Assembly (NCBI RefSeq): GCF_027172205.1
Contig: NC_070604.1
Location: 18,261,523 to 18,325,522, forward strand
Source of the DNA: Podarcis raffonei
Taxonomy: Eukaryota; Chordata; Lepidosauria; Squamata; Lacertidae
Length of the DNA stretch: 64,000 bases
Reading direction: 5' to 3'
Shown here: in pieces, positions 1-12,529 of the stretch
Layout: each line of letters begins with the position of its first letter
Numbering within the stretch: position 1 is the stretch's first letter
Made by a program: the position numbers and the translations under genes
Notes under the pieces: model-generated
What the model saw: only the letters and a program-made list of their open reading frames with translations
Told to the model about the DNA's origin: nothing
The model's database searches: none

Positions 1-429
1 AAGATTAATGAGCAGACACTAAGATTGTTTTTATGGAAGTGATGAAATGCGTCTGCCATCTGAATAAGACTCTTGGATGAATGGGAAAACCCACACAGGA
101 TTATAAAAATGCTTGTTTTCAACTCGCTTGTGGAGACTATCATAGGTCACAAAGTAAAGAAAGGAAAAATATACGAAAACAACAAGAAGAGATGAGGAAA
201 ACAGCAAAGAAGGAATGGATAGAATTGTGAACATTATTTGGACAGAACTGTGAACATCAAAGCAGCAGCAATAAGATGACTGGATCGCTTTCAGAGCTCG
301 AAACATGGGTACCCCCAACAAAAATTTAAAATTTGGCTCTGTAATTTGGAATTAATGTGATTTGATTGGTTTGTTAATAAAAAATATTTTTTTAAAAATG
401 AATTCTTTGGGGAAAGCCATGACTATTAA
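1..429. other. AT-rich sequence, possible L1 3' end
   Basis: Adenine-rich plus strand ending in TTAATAAAAAATATTTTTTT. It resembles a LINE 3' UTR, but no protein fragment can be read. Confidence 0.25.
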
Positions 430-1107
430 CCATGATTGTATATCTCCTCGCAGACACAGATAAGTATGTGACCTGGCATGTGGCACTCTTTGCAACTGCC
501 GCTAGGAAAACTAGAGCAAATTATATAGCCAAGGTAGCCACCAGCTGTAAAGGAGATGAATTTATTTGACCCTATCTATATCAGGCTATGTTCTAGCTTC
601 GTCAGCAAACTCCGAGCATAATTGCACACTGTATTAATTGGCATTGTTTTTTGATATATTAGTGGCCATGTGATGATTTTAGCTTATGAATTTTATTGTT
701 TAATGTCTTGATTTGTATATTGGGGTGCAGTGGTACCTCTGGTTAAGTACTTAATTCGTTCCGGAGGTCCGTTCTTAACCTGAAACTGTTCTTAACCTGA
801 AGCACCACTTTAGCCAATGGGGCCTCCTGCTGCCGCTACGCTGCTGGAGCACGATTTCTGTTCTTATCCTGAAGCAAAGTTCTTAACTGGAAGCACTATT
901 TCTGGGTTAGCAGAGTGTGTAACCTGAAGTGTATGTAACTAGAGGTACCACTGTACTTTTATAGCTCTGTTTAGAGTACGTAATGTTTTGATAATATAAA
1001 TGTTTTAAGTCTTTTGTATCAATTCAGTATATTTTCTTTTAATTGTTGAATGATTCTGTGTGCATTGCGGCAGCCTTTGGCTATGTGCAATAAAACTGAC
1101 TGACTGA
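430..1107 (+). mobile_element. Non-LTR retrotransposon 3' end with 13-bp target-site duplication
   Basis: Flanked by ccatgactattaa at 417-429 and 1108-1120. It ends in a short (ACTG)n tail after gcaataaa. A MITE sits inside it at 728-953. The clade is not recognised. The terminal 39 bases plus flank are repeated once more at 1127-1165. Confidence 0.55.
728..953. mobile_element. MITE family A (TA-flanked, CAGTGGTACC termini)
   Basis: Terminal inverted repeats cagtggtacctc and gaggtaccactg at a TA target, about 225-260 bp, non-coding. The termini and TA target fit the Tc1/mariner-pogo superfamily, a non-autonomous member. Confidence 0.8.
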
Positions 1108-1469
1108 CCATGACTATTAAAGTGATATTGCAATAAAACTGACTGACTGACCATGACTATTAAAGAGATATAAGAGTGCTTTACATGTATGGAATGGATG
1201 CTGTTGGCATCTATCCGTCTTGAGAGGCAATGGAGGGCACCTCCAGGGGTGATGTCAAAACACTGTGCTAGTAGCTCCCTGGGGCGCAAGCCTTGGCAGT
1301 GTGTATGGAGATCCTGAGCTGCCCAGATGACATCCCCCCCAACCTCGTGGTCCAAAGGAAAGCAGAGCAATACATTTGGCACTAGCCTGGCTGCAGGAGT
1401 TGCCGGAAGGAGTTGTAAAAATAATGCCATCCACTCAGTCTCGATTTGTGTAGGGTTGACTCCTTAGCC

Positions 1470-1719
1470 CAGGGGTCAGCAAACTTTTTCAGCAGGGGGC
1501 CAGTCCACTGTCCCTCAGACCTTGCGGGGGGCCGGACTATATTTTTTTTGGGGGGGGGTTGAACGAATTCCTATGCCCCACAAATAACCCAGAGATGCAT
1601 TTGAAATAAAAGCACACATTCTACTCATGTAAAAACACGCTGATTCCCGGACCGTCCACAGGCCAGATTTAGAAGGTGATTGGGCCAGATCCCCCGGGCC
1701 TTAAGTTTGCCTACCCACG
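1470..1719. mobile_element. hAT-type MITE family F
   Basis: Starts caggggtcagcaaac and ends gtttgcctaccc, the imperfect inverted ends of hAT/Charlie-like elements. The interior is shared with copies at 3073, 4659, 19310 and 61472. Confidence 0.75.
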
Positions 1720-1778
1720 CCTTCGCCTATTCTTCTCCTGAACGGATGTAACACCTGTCCAAACAGAGGAACATAATA

Positions 1779-2020
1779 CAGTGGTACCTCAGGTTACATA
1801 CGCTTCAGGTTACATACGCTTCAGGTTACAGACTCCACTAACCCAGAAATAGTACCTCGGGTTAAGAACTTTGCTTCAGGATGAGAACAGAAATTGTGCT
1901 CTGGTGGAGCGGCAACAACAGGAGGCCCCATTAGCTAAAGTGGTGCTTCAGGTTAAGAACAGTTTCAGGTTAAGTACGGACCACCGGAACGAATTAAGTA
2001 CTTAACCTGAGGTACCACTA
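1779..2020. mobile_element. MITE family A
   Basis: Opposite orientation to the 728 copy, with the ttacatacgcttcagg motif at the left end. Confidence 0.8.
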
Positions 2021-2467
2021 TATGTCTCACTAAATAGGCTTATAATACTTGTTCAATACTTGGAAGCAAGTACTGGTGTCGCCATACTGCATTGCTTCAT
2101 TCTTATGGGTATGGTTGTTTGGAACAGAAGTGGGAATGTGCTATATTTTGAAGTGCTTTCGCTGACTTTCCTGGGAGTGGGCATGCCACTGGCTTCAAAG
2201 CCTGAAGTTACACAAGGGCTGTGCTCACCAAAGCATGAACTGGCGGGGGTGGGGGTGGGGCAGTTAGCTTTCATCTAATGCCACCATTCTGTGCTGCCCA
2301 CTATTATTGCTCACCAAAGCCAAACAATGGAACGGCATTCGCTCAGTTGAAACACTCTCAGTGGTGCTCACAATATGTGCTAGGGAGCTCTGGAGTTCCT
2401 TAGAAGCTCAAGACTTCTTCCATAAGAAGATGTTTAATGATAGACACGCTCGCCTGAAAGACACCCC

Positions 2468-2722
2468 TGTTATGTACTGAAGTTCTCACCCTGGGCCAGC
2501 AGGGGGAATACTGTAGATAGTTTTCACTCAGGTCCACATATGCAAATAAGTGACGTTCAGTGATTGGACAGTTACAGAAAGTGGTTACTGTTGCGTTCTA
2601 GTGGAGCTCTATATAAGCAGGCTGGCTGAACCCTTCAGTTCAGTTCTGTTCTGGCCTGTGAATAAACAAGAGCTGTTTGAAGAATCGCTGTGTCGTCTGA
2701 TATGTTCACCCACAACTTAACA
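2468..2722 (+). mobile_element. Solo LTR fossil, family 1
   Basis: TG...CA ends with a 5-bp duplication (acccc) on both sides. Inside are ATGCAAAT-like and TATATAAG promoter parts and an AATAAAC signal. 5-bp duplications fit Ty3/gypsy or some ERVs. Non-coding; likely recent, as copies look similar to each other. Confidence 0.8.
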
Positions 2723-2840
2723 ACCCCTGTCCTTGCAAAGTCATTGAGAGCATATTGAACGTGTTTTAAGTTCACGTAGGATGACACCGACATCAAGCAG
2801 GTTTCTTTTCAGTAAAGACATGGACTGAAGCTAAGCAGTA

Positions 2841-3063
2841 CAGTGGTACCTCGGGTTAAGTACTTAATTCATTCCGGAGGTACGTTCTTAACCTGAAACT
2901 GTTCTTAACCTGAAGCACCACTTTAGCTAATGGGGCCTCCTGCTGCCGCTCCACCAGAGCACAATTTCTGTTCTCATCCTGAAGCAAAGTTCTTAACCCG
3001 AGGTACTATTTCTGGGTTAGTGGAGTCTGTAACCTGAAGCATATGTAACCCAAGGTACCACTG
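2841..3063. mobile_element. MITE family A
   Basis: Complete termini; followed ten bases later by an hAT MITE. Confidence 0.8.
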
Positions 3064-3072
3064 CATCTCGAT

Positions 3073-3326
3073 CAGGGGTCAGCAAACTTTTTCAGCAGGG
3101 GGGCCAGTCCACTGTCCCTCAGACCTTGTGGGGGGCTGGACTATATTTTTTTGGGGGGGGAATGAATGAATTCCTATGCCCCACAAATAACCCAGAGATG
3201 CATTTTAAATAAAAGCACACATTCTACTCATGTAAAAACACGCTGATTCCCGGACCGTATGTGGCCCGGTTTTGGAAGGCGATTGGACCAGATCCGGCCC
3301 CCGGGCCTTAGTTTGCCTACCTATTG
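3073..3326. mobile_element. hAT-type MITE family F
   Basis: Same structure as 1470-1719, ending gtttgcctacc. Confidence 0.75.
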
Positions 3327-3779
3327 TCTGGGAATCCTATCTATGCCAACTTGGGGTTCACGATGGAAGAATCTGACATCAGATCTCCTTCTCCAACACT
3401 GGACACCCAATATATCCCAAGGCCCTGGAACTCCATTCTAGCGGCCACTGGATTGAATTCTAAGGCTGCTTCCAGATTGCTGTTATTTCGTGGGTGGGAA
3501 TCAACTGCATACTGGCAAATTTGGGATGTGCATTTGAAGGGGAAGCTGACCACCTGGACCCACGTCAGTATAGATTCAGGTCCCACATCTGGAACAGAAA
3601 CTGCTGTGCCCATTCCAGTGGACAATCTCCACCAAGGTGTGACCCTCCGGATTCTTTAGGAGCTCTCAATCAGTCGCTTTCGGAACCAACAGTCGTGGTA
3701 TACTTCTGAGCCAGCCAGAGTTGGCGGCCAGGAGCGTGATGTTACATTGGCTTTGTTCCCACTTGGTGGAGAGACTGAA

Positions 3780-3990
3780 TAAGATTTCTTCTCCACCCCG
3801 TGGAACTTGTTCTGCGGGATTCTATAAAGCTGAGCTGCATATCCCCTGTTCTACCTGAAAGACCACCTGATTTTAGGCTGCATTTTTCTCTTCACGTATA
3901 TTGCTTTTATATTGTACGTGGTGTACACCACTCAGAGATTTCTGGGAAAATATCAAGCGCTTTCTTTTCTTTAAAGAAAATAAAATGTTT
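3780..3990 (+). mobile_element. Probable LINE (L2/CR1-like) 3' end
   Basis: Reads through a gtacaccactcagagatt segment typical of L2/CR1-type 3' UTRs and ends in an AAATAAAA stretch. Confidence 0.35.
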
Positions 3991-4057
3991 AGCTTTGAGA
4001 AACTACACTGAGTTTCATTGTCATCAATACACCTATGTGGAGATGCCCTGTGAAATG

Positions 4058-4303
4058 TGGAGAGCCAGTGTGGTGCAGTGGTTAAGAGCGGTAGACTCGT
4101 AATCTGGTGAACTGGGTTCGCGTCTCCGCTCCTCCACATGCAGCTGCTGGGTGACCTTGGGCTACTCACACTTCTCTGAAGTCTCTCAGCCCCACTCACC
4201 TCACAGAGTGTTTGTTGTGGGGGAGGAAGGGAAAGGAGAATGTTAGCCGCTTTGAGACTCCTTCGGGTAGTGATAAAGCGGGATATCAAATCCAAACTAC
4301 TAC
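4058..4303 (+). mobile_element. tRNA-derived SINE, second family
   Basis: The head gccagtgtggtgcagtggtt with a B-box-like gggttcgcgtc is followed by a conserved body ending atatcaaatccaaactac. Short ctgtgaaat duplications flank it. It may be the family named Squam1 in lizards, but the name is uncertain. Confidence 0.7.
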
Positions 4304-4330
4304 TGTGAAATAAGTCTGCTGGACATCATT

Positions 4331-4631
4331 GTAAAGGTAAAGGGACCCCTGACTATTAGGTCCAGTCGTGACTGACTCCGGGGTTGTGGCTCTCATCTCG
4401 CTTTACTGGCCGAGGGAGCCGGCATACAGCTTCCGGGCCATGTGGCCAGCATGACTAAGCCGCTTCTGGTGAACCAGAGCAGCGCACCGAAACGACGTTT
4501 ACCTTCCCGCCAGAGAGGTACCTATTTATCTACTTGCACTTTGATGTGCTTTCGAACTGCTAGGTTGGCAGGAGCAGGGACCGAGCAACGGGAGCTCACT
4601 CCGTCGTGGGGATTCAAACTGCTGACTTTCT
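4331..4631 (-). mobile_element. Sauria-type SINE, 5'-truncated
   Basis: Reverse orientation. The GGTAAAGGGACCCC end is the RT-recognised tail, which resembles BovB. The tRNA-like head is missing its outer part. Confidence 0.8.
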
Positions 4632-4658
4632 AATAAAAAGCATAATTTTTTTAAAAAA

Positions 4659-4791
4659 AGAGATGCATTTTAAATAAAAGGACACATTCCACTCATGTAA
4701 AAACAGGCTGATTCCCGGACCGTCCACGGGCCGGATTGAGAAGGCCATTGGGCCGCATCCGGCCCCCGGGCCTTAAGTTGCCTACCTCTGC
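4659..4791. mobile_element. hAT MITE family F, right half
   Basis: Only the segment from agatgcattttaaataaaa to the right end remains. Confidence 0.65.
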
Positions 4792-5419
4792 CTTAACCAA
4801 GCAGCTTTGGCATGAGTCAAATGCCAACTGAACTCTGGTCATCTCTCTTTGGTGTGCCCTTTACCTCACATCTTCTGCAAAGCAGGGGATCTGTGGCAGT
4901 GAAAAATAATGCCCAGATAAGAGAACCATCATGAAAAATACCAACCTATCCATCTCTAGCCATGATGAATCTGTAATAATAAAAATGTGATCTCATCTTG
5001 AATCAAGGCATAGTTGACAAAGATTCCTCATTGGGCCAGCATTAGACACCAGGAACTGAATCAGATCTCAGTGCCAAAACATCTGAAGACAACATTAACC
5101 TTACCTCCATCACCACATTGGATTTCCCTGCCCTGTGTACCTTCCATGATCCCAGCTGCACACCTCCCATTCAGCTAACAAGAAGAAGGAACTACGGCAC
5201 ACTTTAGTAAAAAATTAATTCAGAACATTGTGCCCATGGAAGGCCCTTCAAGAAATGGGCATTAAGCTGTTTTCCATGGTATAACTCGCTCCCTGCCCCA
5301 GCCCCAACCCCGCAAAAACGGTATGCCTCTATTAAACCACCAAAGAAAAGATAAGAAGGAGGAGGAAAAAGGATTGTCAGCATTTACTTACATTTAGTAT
5401 ATTATTCGTCACAAAATGA
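4792..5419. other. No feature recognised
   Basis: No gene, repeat end or long frame seen; ordinary intergenic sequence. Confidence 0.4.
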
Positions 5420-5780
5420 CCAGTGCTGGCTCCCGGTTTTGTTGGCACGGAACCAAAGCGGCAGACACTAACAGTTGAAGCCTGTGCATGCAAATAAGTG
5501 AAAGTTAGAAGCTATATAAGTCGATCCACTTGTCAAGGTGTTACACAAGCCGAGTTCCCTCAATGAAAGTCTGAGAGACTCACCGTCAGGAGTCAACATT
5601 CATTCAGCTGCAACTAATAATCCACTTCAGTCAATGCTGCCTGAGATCAATCATGCTGGGCGTCTTCTGGAGCTGCGATTTTTCACTCAGTCAAGCGAAC
5701 GTGCTTTCTCAGCTGACCTCTGCAGGTAGAAATCCCCTCTCCTCCCAGGGACACAAACTGCAGGTAAATCCTCCGTGGGC
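5420..5780 (+). mobile_element. Possible LTR fossil (second family)
   Basis: Contains ATGCAAATAAGTGA followed by GCTATATAAG, the same order of promoter parts as LTR family 1, with unrelated flanks. Ends are not defined, so this may equally be a chance promoter-like block. Confidence 0.3.
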
Positions 5781-7309
5781 TTTCCCAGAACTTTACCTGT
5801 AACGCGATTTGCATGGCCTGTCCCCCTCAGCCGTTGTCCCAACCCAACCCATGCCATCATTTATGTTCCAGCATTTTCAGTGAGACCATTTTTCCACAGT
5901 TAGATCATCACAAACTGTACTTACTGCATGCACACAGATGTAAGTTCCATTCCAAGGCATGGAAATGGCCCTTCTCTCATATATATATATATGAAAAACT
6001 GGTAGAGATGTAATAAAAGATGTGGCTGATTAATCAAAACAACATGGCTCCCACCATAATGCAGGCCCCAGAGAATAAGGGACTTAAGTGAAAAAAGATA
6101 TAAATGCAGTCTTTTGTCCCAAATAAATATTTATGCCTCCTCGTTAATGATTTTAATTCTTTCTTTTTTGTGCATTCATCCTCACTTAACTGGCTTCAAC
6201 AAGCTGAATTTTATTGTTTCATAACCTGGATGCCAGGGCATAAGTGCAATCAATTAATCAATTAATAAGTTGCCTCTCAAAATAATTTATTTAATTTTAT
6301 AAACACTTTAAAAATCACAACCTATAGCAATTGCATCACTACAGCACACTCTCTTTTGGAGTGGGGTTTACATTAAATGTACAATTTCTAATGAAAGAAT
6401 GACTTGCTTTTAAAAAAAACCACGACTTACCATTCCTATATAACACAATCACCCACAATTCAGCTATGTTTAATGTATTGAGCTGACCTACCGATTTATG
6501 GTGCGTACAGCGTCTTTGTTTTATGAATATAAGCTTATTATTGAATGCCTACCACGGTATTATTTGTTGCTTACACATTTTATTATTATTTTTATTAATT
6601 ATAATATCAAAGATATCATAGAAATCTGCCTCTCATCTGTACTGTACTGTCACATCCCATGAGACCATTCACTTTCATTTGGTATTAGAGGTTTGCATCC
6701 AGCCAGCTGACAAGCAGTTTTCAACCCTCCCTCTGCTTGCTTCATTCATGCTCTCTTCCTCATCCATCCTTCTCCCCTTCCCTCCTCCACCTGGTGGTGA
6801 CCCTTGGCTGCCACAAGCACAGCACAACCTAAGAGGAACCTGATGTCTCAGGTGCAGTTTCATCTCCATCCACCACTCTCCAGCAGGCAGGCCACTATTG
6901 CCTACTGGAAGGGAGAGGTGGCGAGGAAGCTGGTGTGGTGTGAAGGCACCAGCGGAGCCAGTCTGGCCCTCCTGCTAGCATGTTTGCCCTGCAACAGCCT
7001 CCCTGCTGCCTCATCCCTCTCAGTGAGCAACAGTGACCCACCTGTTGGGATACTAGGCCTCACCCAGCTTGCCAATTCAGCTTTCATCGTTTCCATATTA
7101 ACACACACACACACACACACAAATCCACACACAGACCAAGAGTGAATTTGCACATTAACACCTTGCCTTTTGAATTAGGAGACAGACCCACCCCCACCCC
7201 CCAGTTCAGTCTATCTCTCGGGTCTGTGTTTGCAGGAAATCTGCCAGAATGAGAGTCATGCTTTCTATGGCTGGCTGTGCTTAAATAATTAAACCCTTTA
7301 TAGGCAATA
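5781..7309. other. AT-rich intergenic stretch with a CA microsatellite
   Basis: Nothing coding was recognised. A (CA)n tract lies at 7100-7121, and several ATTA-rich runs lie at 6240-6660. Confidence 0.4.
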
Positions 7310-7551
7310 CACTGGTACCTCGGGTTAAGTACTTAATTCGTTCCAGAGGTCCGTTCTTAACGTGAAACTGTTCTTAACCTGAAGCACCACTTTAGCTAAT
7401 GGGGCCTCCTGCTGCTGCTGCGCTGCCAGAGCACAATTTCTGTTCTCATCCTGAAGCAGAATTCTTAACCTGAGGTGCTATTTCTGGGTTAGCGGAGTCT
7501 GTAACCTGAAGCGTCTGTAACCTGAAGCGTCTGTAACCCGAGGTACCACTG
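7310..7551. mobile_element. MITE family A
   Basis: The right end carries three copies of a cctgaagcgt-type unit next to the terminus. Confidence 0.8.
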
Positions 7552-7607
7552 TAAGTTGGAACAAAGGGTGGTCAAAAGAGGTGCCAGGACCGCATACCCT
7601 TGAGTAC

Positions 7608-7871
7608 TGTTAAGTTGTGGGTGAACATATCAGACGACACAGCGATTCTGCAAACAGCTCTTGTTTATTCACAGGCCAGAACAGAACTGAACTGAAGGGT
7701 TCAGCCAGCCTGCTTATATAGAGCTCCAGTACAATGTTACTGTAACAATTTTCTGTAACTATCCAGTCACTGAACGTCACTTTCATTCCCTTATTTGCAT
7801 AAGTGGACCTGAGTGAAAACTATCTACAGTATCCCCCTGATGGCCCATGGTGAGAACTTCAGTACATAACA
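7608..7871 (-). mobile_element. Solo LTR fossil, family 1
   Basis: Reverse-strand copy of the 2468 LTR, with matching termini and promoter parts. No flanking duplication is visible, so it is probably older. Confidence 0.78.
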
Positions 7872-8706
7872 AAAAGTGTTCTTTTTCCATTTGCATGGAA
7901 AATTGAAATATTACTAGACTTGCACCGTACATACTGAAAATATGTCCGGGAGGGGCACAAGAAAGTTAAGGATCTTGCACTGGAGAAGGAGAAGCTGGAG
8001 ATTTACTTCAATAAACAAGTAATCAAGTGTGATTCTAGACTGTTGCTGTTTTGGGGTCAGATTCAATCACATACCAGCAAATTCAGGCTGTGTCCATAGC
8101 TTTTGAAAAGGGGAGTGTTGGTTCATGTTGCCTGCTAACAAGATGAACATGGAGTGAAAATGTTTTTGGAGCTTCAAAACAATTGACTTGGGGTGAAAGC
8201 TAGGAAACTGAGACATGACCTAAGTCAAATATTTTGTCTCGAATCTTAGTTGAAACTCATTGTTTAAGAAATGCTAACATGCAGATGATAAATCTGGACT
8301 TTAGACAGTTCATTATTTAAGAGTGATGAGCCAAGACTTTTTAAAACCAAAAGATGATTGCTGCTGACCTATATGAGTTTAAGAGGATTTACTGAGGGAA
8401 TATAAGAGTCAGTTCAAAGAAAACATAATCATGGCATTTCTTACCTGCTTTGGGGTAAATGCATAAAGATCCTTTGGGTAAGTCATTTTAAAGGAAAGGG
8501 GTGCTTAGAAAGCTTACTTAGAAATCTCCTGAAATTTGCTTATTAGTACAACCACTTTTGTGCTTTTTTTGTCTGTCTTCTATGCTCTCATACCATATCT
8601 TGTCATCTCCTAAATGCTGTTTGGTATTTTAAAGTAAACTTAAAAGTAAACTACTGTATTTTTTTTTAAAAAAAACCTTTCTCAAGCAATTGGGTTCATA
8701 TTTAAT
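7872..8706. other. No feature recognised
   Basis: AT-rich sequence with no readable repeat or gene. Confidence 0.4.
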
Positions 8707-8718
8707 GCTTGGATGATA

Positions 8719-9076
8719 AAGGTCAAGGTAAAGGGACCCCTGACCATTAGATCCAGTCGTGGCCGACTCTGGGGTTGTGGCGCTCATCTCGCTTTATTGG
8801 CCAAGGGAGCCGGCGTACAGCTTCCAGGTCATGTGGCCAGCATGACTAAGCTGCTTCTGGCGAACCAGAGCAGCACACAGAAACACCGTTTACCTTCCCG
8901 CCGGAGCGGTACCTATTTATCTACTTGCACTTTGACGTGCTTTCGAACTGCTAGGTTGGCAGGAGCTGGGACCGAGCAACGGGAGCTCACTCCGTCACGG
9001 GGATTTGAACCACCGACCTTCTGATCAGCAAGTCCTAGGCTCTGTGGTTTAACCCACAGCGCCACCTGCGTCCCCC
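8719..9076 (-). mobile_element. Sauria-type SINE, full length
   Basis: Flanked by a 12-bp duplication gcttggatgata (8707-8718 and 9077-9088). The reverse strand shows a tRNA-like head with a B-box-like ggttcaaatcc, a body, and a tail resembling BovB. Confidence 0.9.
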
Positions 9077-9204
9077 GCTTGGATGATACTTGTCAGTAAT
9101 TGTGCAGGTGTACATTTTTTATAGTTCATTTCATACATTCTGGTTAACACAAGCTATGCTCAGCTACTGGGGTGTGTGAACTTTATAGGCAGTTTCTTAC
9201 TGAT

Positions 9205-9500
9205 CATATGCTGGTTTTAACCTACAAAGTCCTACATGCCTTAGGACCATGTTATTTAAAAGACCACATTCTCCCATAAAAACCTACCCAGGTTCCTTGG
9301 GAGAGACCCTTCCAGCCATAATGCCAACACATTTGGTGGGAACTCCAGAGATCAGGGCCTTCTCACAAGCTCTGGAACTCCATGCTAAGGGAGACAGACC
9401 TTGGTAGGTTGATCTCTGATGACGTTCCAAAGACAGGGTGCCACCAATGAAAAGACCCTGTCTCAGGACACCACTTTCCTCAGCTTCAACAGCCAAAGGA
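9205..9500 (+). mobile_element. L2-like LINE fragment
   Basis: A decayed C-terminal RT region (gccttctcacaagctctggaactcc corresponds to the AFxxLWNxLP motif). Confidence 0.5.
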
Positions 9501-9807
9501 CAAAGAAGGGTCCCTGAGGAAAATCTTAGTTCCTAGACATGTTCATCCAGGAATAAGTGGACCTCGACTGAGATCTGCGGTCCCTGGATTCTGTGAATTA
9601 CGAATCAGAAATTGTTGGTAAGAAGCAATGGACAGTCAGCGGCAGAGGAAGCTGCTTGGGTGCTTGAGGCGGCGCGCCCGGGGTGGAGCAAGCCACGAGG
9701 CCTCCAGAGTCTGCCTGCCTCCTCTCACTCAGCCGCCCTACAGCTAGGGCGGAGGCAGCGGGCGGACCATCTGGGCAGCACGGAGCCTGCGTGCGCCCAA
9801 GCCACCG

Positions 9808-10244
9808 TGTGTCAGGTGTGCGTGCAGGAGCCAGGCCCTGTGACCAGTAGGACTTTGCAGGACTGGGGCCTTCCTAAGTTTGTTCTGAAGAGGCAAGGTG
9901 TGGCCGCACAAGTGAGGCCAATTGGTAACTCACAGCACCTGGTGGCAAGAGCCGGGAAGGGATATAAGGTCAGCATTTCCCTTTGGCTCTGTGCCACAGC
10001 AACATGCTTCCTTCCTTGCTGTGTTTGGCTTCTTGACTCCTTACTTCCTGATCCTCGGACACTTGGCTCCTTGATCCTCGGACCCCTGACTTTGTGACTC
10101 CTTGCTTCCTGACCCTCGGACACTTGGCTTCCTGACTCCTGGCTTCTGGACTCCTGTTCCTGCTCCTATCCCGCCATCTTGCCCCTGGTCCCAACGCAAC
10201 GTCCCCAGCCGGGACTTCGATCGCCCGTGAATCAGACCATGACA
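9808..10244 (+). mobile_element. Possible gypsy-like LTR fossil
   Basis: TGTCA...TGACA ends with a TATA-like gggatataagg inside and a degenerate repeat of roughly 33-37 bases (cttcctgaccctcggacac) downstream of it. No clear duplication flanks it. Confidence 0.4.
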
Positions 10245-11319
10245 CCACATCTCTCCCAGGAGAGACGCATGGCTTGGGTACACTGCAGGCCCCATGGTGA
10301 GTGCCACCTGGCATTTTGTCACCCCACTCAGTGGTTACACCCCGGGGCGACCTGCACCCACCACACACCCCTTCCTTCAGCCCTATGGACAGTCTTCTAT
10401 TTATTATAAATATTAACATTATGCAACAAGGCCGTATGTGGGATGTGTAGTTCAAATAAGGACCAGAGAGCTGTCTTAAGTTGATGGGGATTTCTCTGCC
10501 AGTAAAATGAGAGGATGTGAAATCCAAATGTAACAGTCTTGATGTAATATTACAGCATCTAGCTGCCCCCACCCCCGTATCACAACAGGGGGCAAAACTG
10601 CCAGCTCAGAACATGTTGATCAATTAGTTAGAAGCACACTGTTTATTTTCTCTAACTACACTTTGTCCCGCAAGAGCACTTTCCTTCTAGAACACAAGCT
10701 ACTCCCACACTTTCGGCTACAGGCTGCAGTGAAACTCAGCCTCTTGCCAACATCCATCACTTGTCTGGGTTCTTCTATTGTTTGCCCTTGTGAGCATAGT
10801 TAGTGCATCTCAGCGTAAAACCAGTTCAAGCCAGAGGATGACCTGCAGCTGAAATTCAAAGTGAGATATGGCGTCCTGATAGCTTCTATGAAACCCGGCA
10901 GGATGTTTTGAAGGCTTCAGAGGAATCAGTGTGATTTTTATATTTTGCAAGTAAAAGCCAGACATGCCAGACTATGTACTACACTTTTCAGTGGGGATTT
11001 TAAGGAAAAGTGCCAAGGGGGAAGCTGGAATCTTTGGGGGCATGGCAGAGGTTGCTCAATCCCTTCCCTGCTAGGGAAGAAATAAAGACCTTGTTTTTGA
11101 TCCCCACCTGCAGCCCTGGTTATTTATTTATTTATGACCTGGTGGCCTAAGTAACAAGGACTCGAAGGCTTGACTTCACCAGTTTTCTGTACAGCTGTAT
11201 GGAATATTCATGTTGGGTTTTCCAAATTAATATTACATTAAGAAAACCAGTTGAAAGGCTTTCTGGGAAACGATATATAATGAGTTAAAGAAAATGTTTA
11301 AAAACACTTTTGTTTTTTT
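10245..11319. other. No feature recognised
   Basis: Mixed unique-looking sequence with no coding or repeat signature I can name. Confidence 0.4.
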
Positions 11320-12230
11320 AAAAAAACAGAAGCCTTTTTACTGGCTATAGTAGGCGAAGAGATACCAAGAAAAGATAAAAGATTGTTTGTGTATGCAACA
11401 ACAGTGGCAAAAACCCTTTTAGCCCAAAAATGGAAATAACAAGTAGTACCAACGAAAGAAGAGGGGCAGATTAAAATGATGGACTTTGCAGAGCTGGCGG
11501 AGCTGACGGGAAAAATCTGAAACCAACACGATCAACTATTCCAAAAAGACTGGAGTAAATTTATACAATATTTGAAAGATCACTGTAAGCAATTAACAAC
11601 ACTAGTAGGGTTATCTGAAGACTTGTAATGAGAATTTTTTTTACCTTTCTACATTTATTTAAACTTTGAGGTGTTTTGGGATTAGTTTTATTAGAACTAG
11701 AAAATATATAAAATGCTGAAAGCCAAGATGTGGGAAGGAAGGAAGTCGATAGGCTCTAAAGCAGGGGTCAGCAAACTTACCACACCTCGGGCTGGTGCCT
11801 CCAGCGCCGATTGCGCGGCGGGCTGGAGGGCGGGGGAGCACGTGCCCATACGCATGCGCACACGCTATTTCCGACACACTTCCGGGTTGGAGGAGCACCG
11901 GAAATAGCTTGTGCGCATGTGCACGGGCCTCCTCCAACCCGGATGTGCACCAAACATAATGCTTGCACATGCGCAAATAACGCACATGCGCATGAGCTAT
12001 TTCCAGTGCTCCTCCGACCTGGAAGTGGGCAGCCGTGCAGCGCAGCGCTGGTAAGAGCGGGCAGCGGGGGTCGCTGCGGGCCAGATAAACAAGTCCCTCT
12101 GGCCTTATCCGGCCTGCGGACCTTAGTTTGGGGACCCCTGCTCTAATGAGCCAAAGAGGTAAAGTGGATAATAATGATGTGATTATTTATGATTAAATGG
12201 AAAATTAATAAAAAAAAAATTTTTTTTAAT
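11320..12230 (+). mobile_element. L1 ORF2 3' end, interrupted by a hAT MITE
   Basis: Decayed frame resembling YATTxARxLLAQxWK, the L1 ORF2 C-terminus, then a 3' UTR and A-rich end. A hAT MITE sits at 11762-12140. Confidence 0.7.
11762..12140. mobile_element. hAT-type element, GC-rich interior
   Basis: Termini caggggtcagcaaac and gtttggggacccctg, with 8-bp duplications ctctaaag and ctctaatg. The interior holds repeated cgcatgcgcac-type motifs in both orientations. Confidence 0.8.
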
Positions 12231-12529
12231 TAAAAAATTAAACCAGTTGGCACATGTCATTGACAGTTGTGATTAGGTCCAGAAGTGGACTGGTTCAATG
12301 AACTTCCAGATCTTGTCTCAACAGGACATGCACCCTGTATCTTTATAAATAATCTCCATAAGGACAATAGACAAACCACCAGTGTGAGAGCTACTGAGCC
12401 AGCATGAAAGCAGAGCTAAAAGACACTCCTGCCTACTGCTCTCTGTGCAGGCAGCTTCTATACGGTGGGAGGAGAGGACTATAGCCAGCTTCTAGGGTCT
12501 GCTGGTCAACCACTTAGTGCTCAAAAATA

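Noticed and set aside
9970-10572. 200-residue minus-strand frame with repeated Arg/Ser/Glu motifs
   Set aside because: The repetition reflects a degenerate short DNA repeat within an LTR-like segment.
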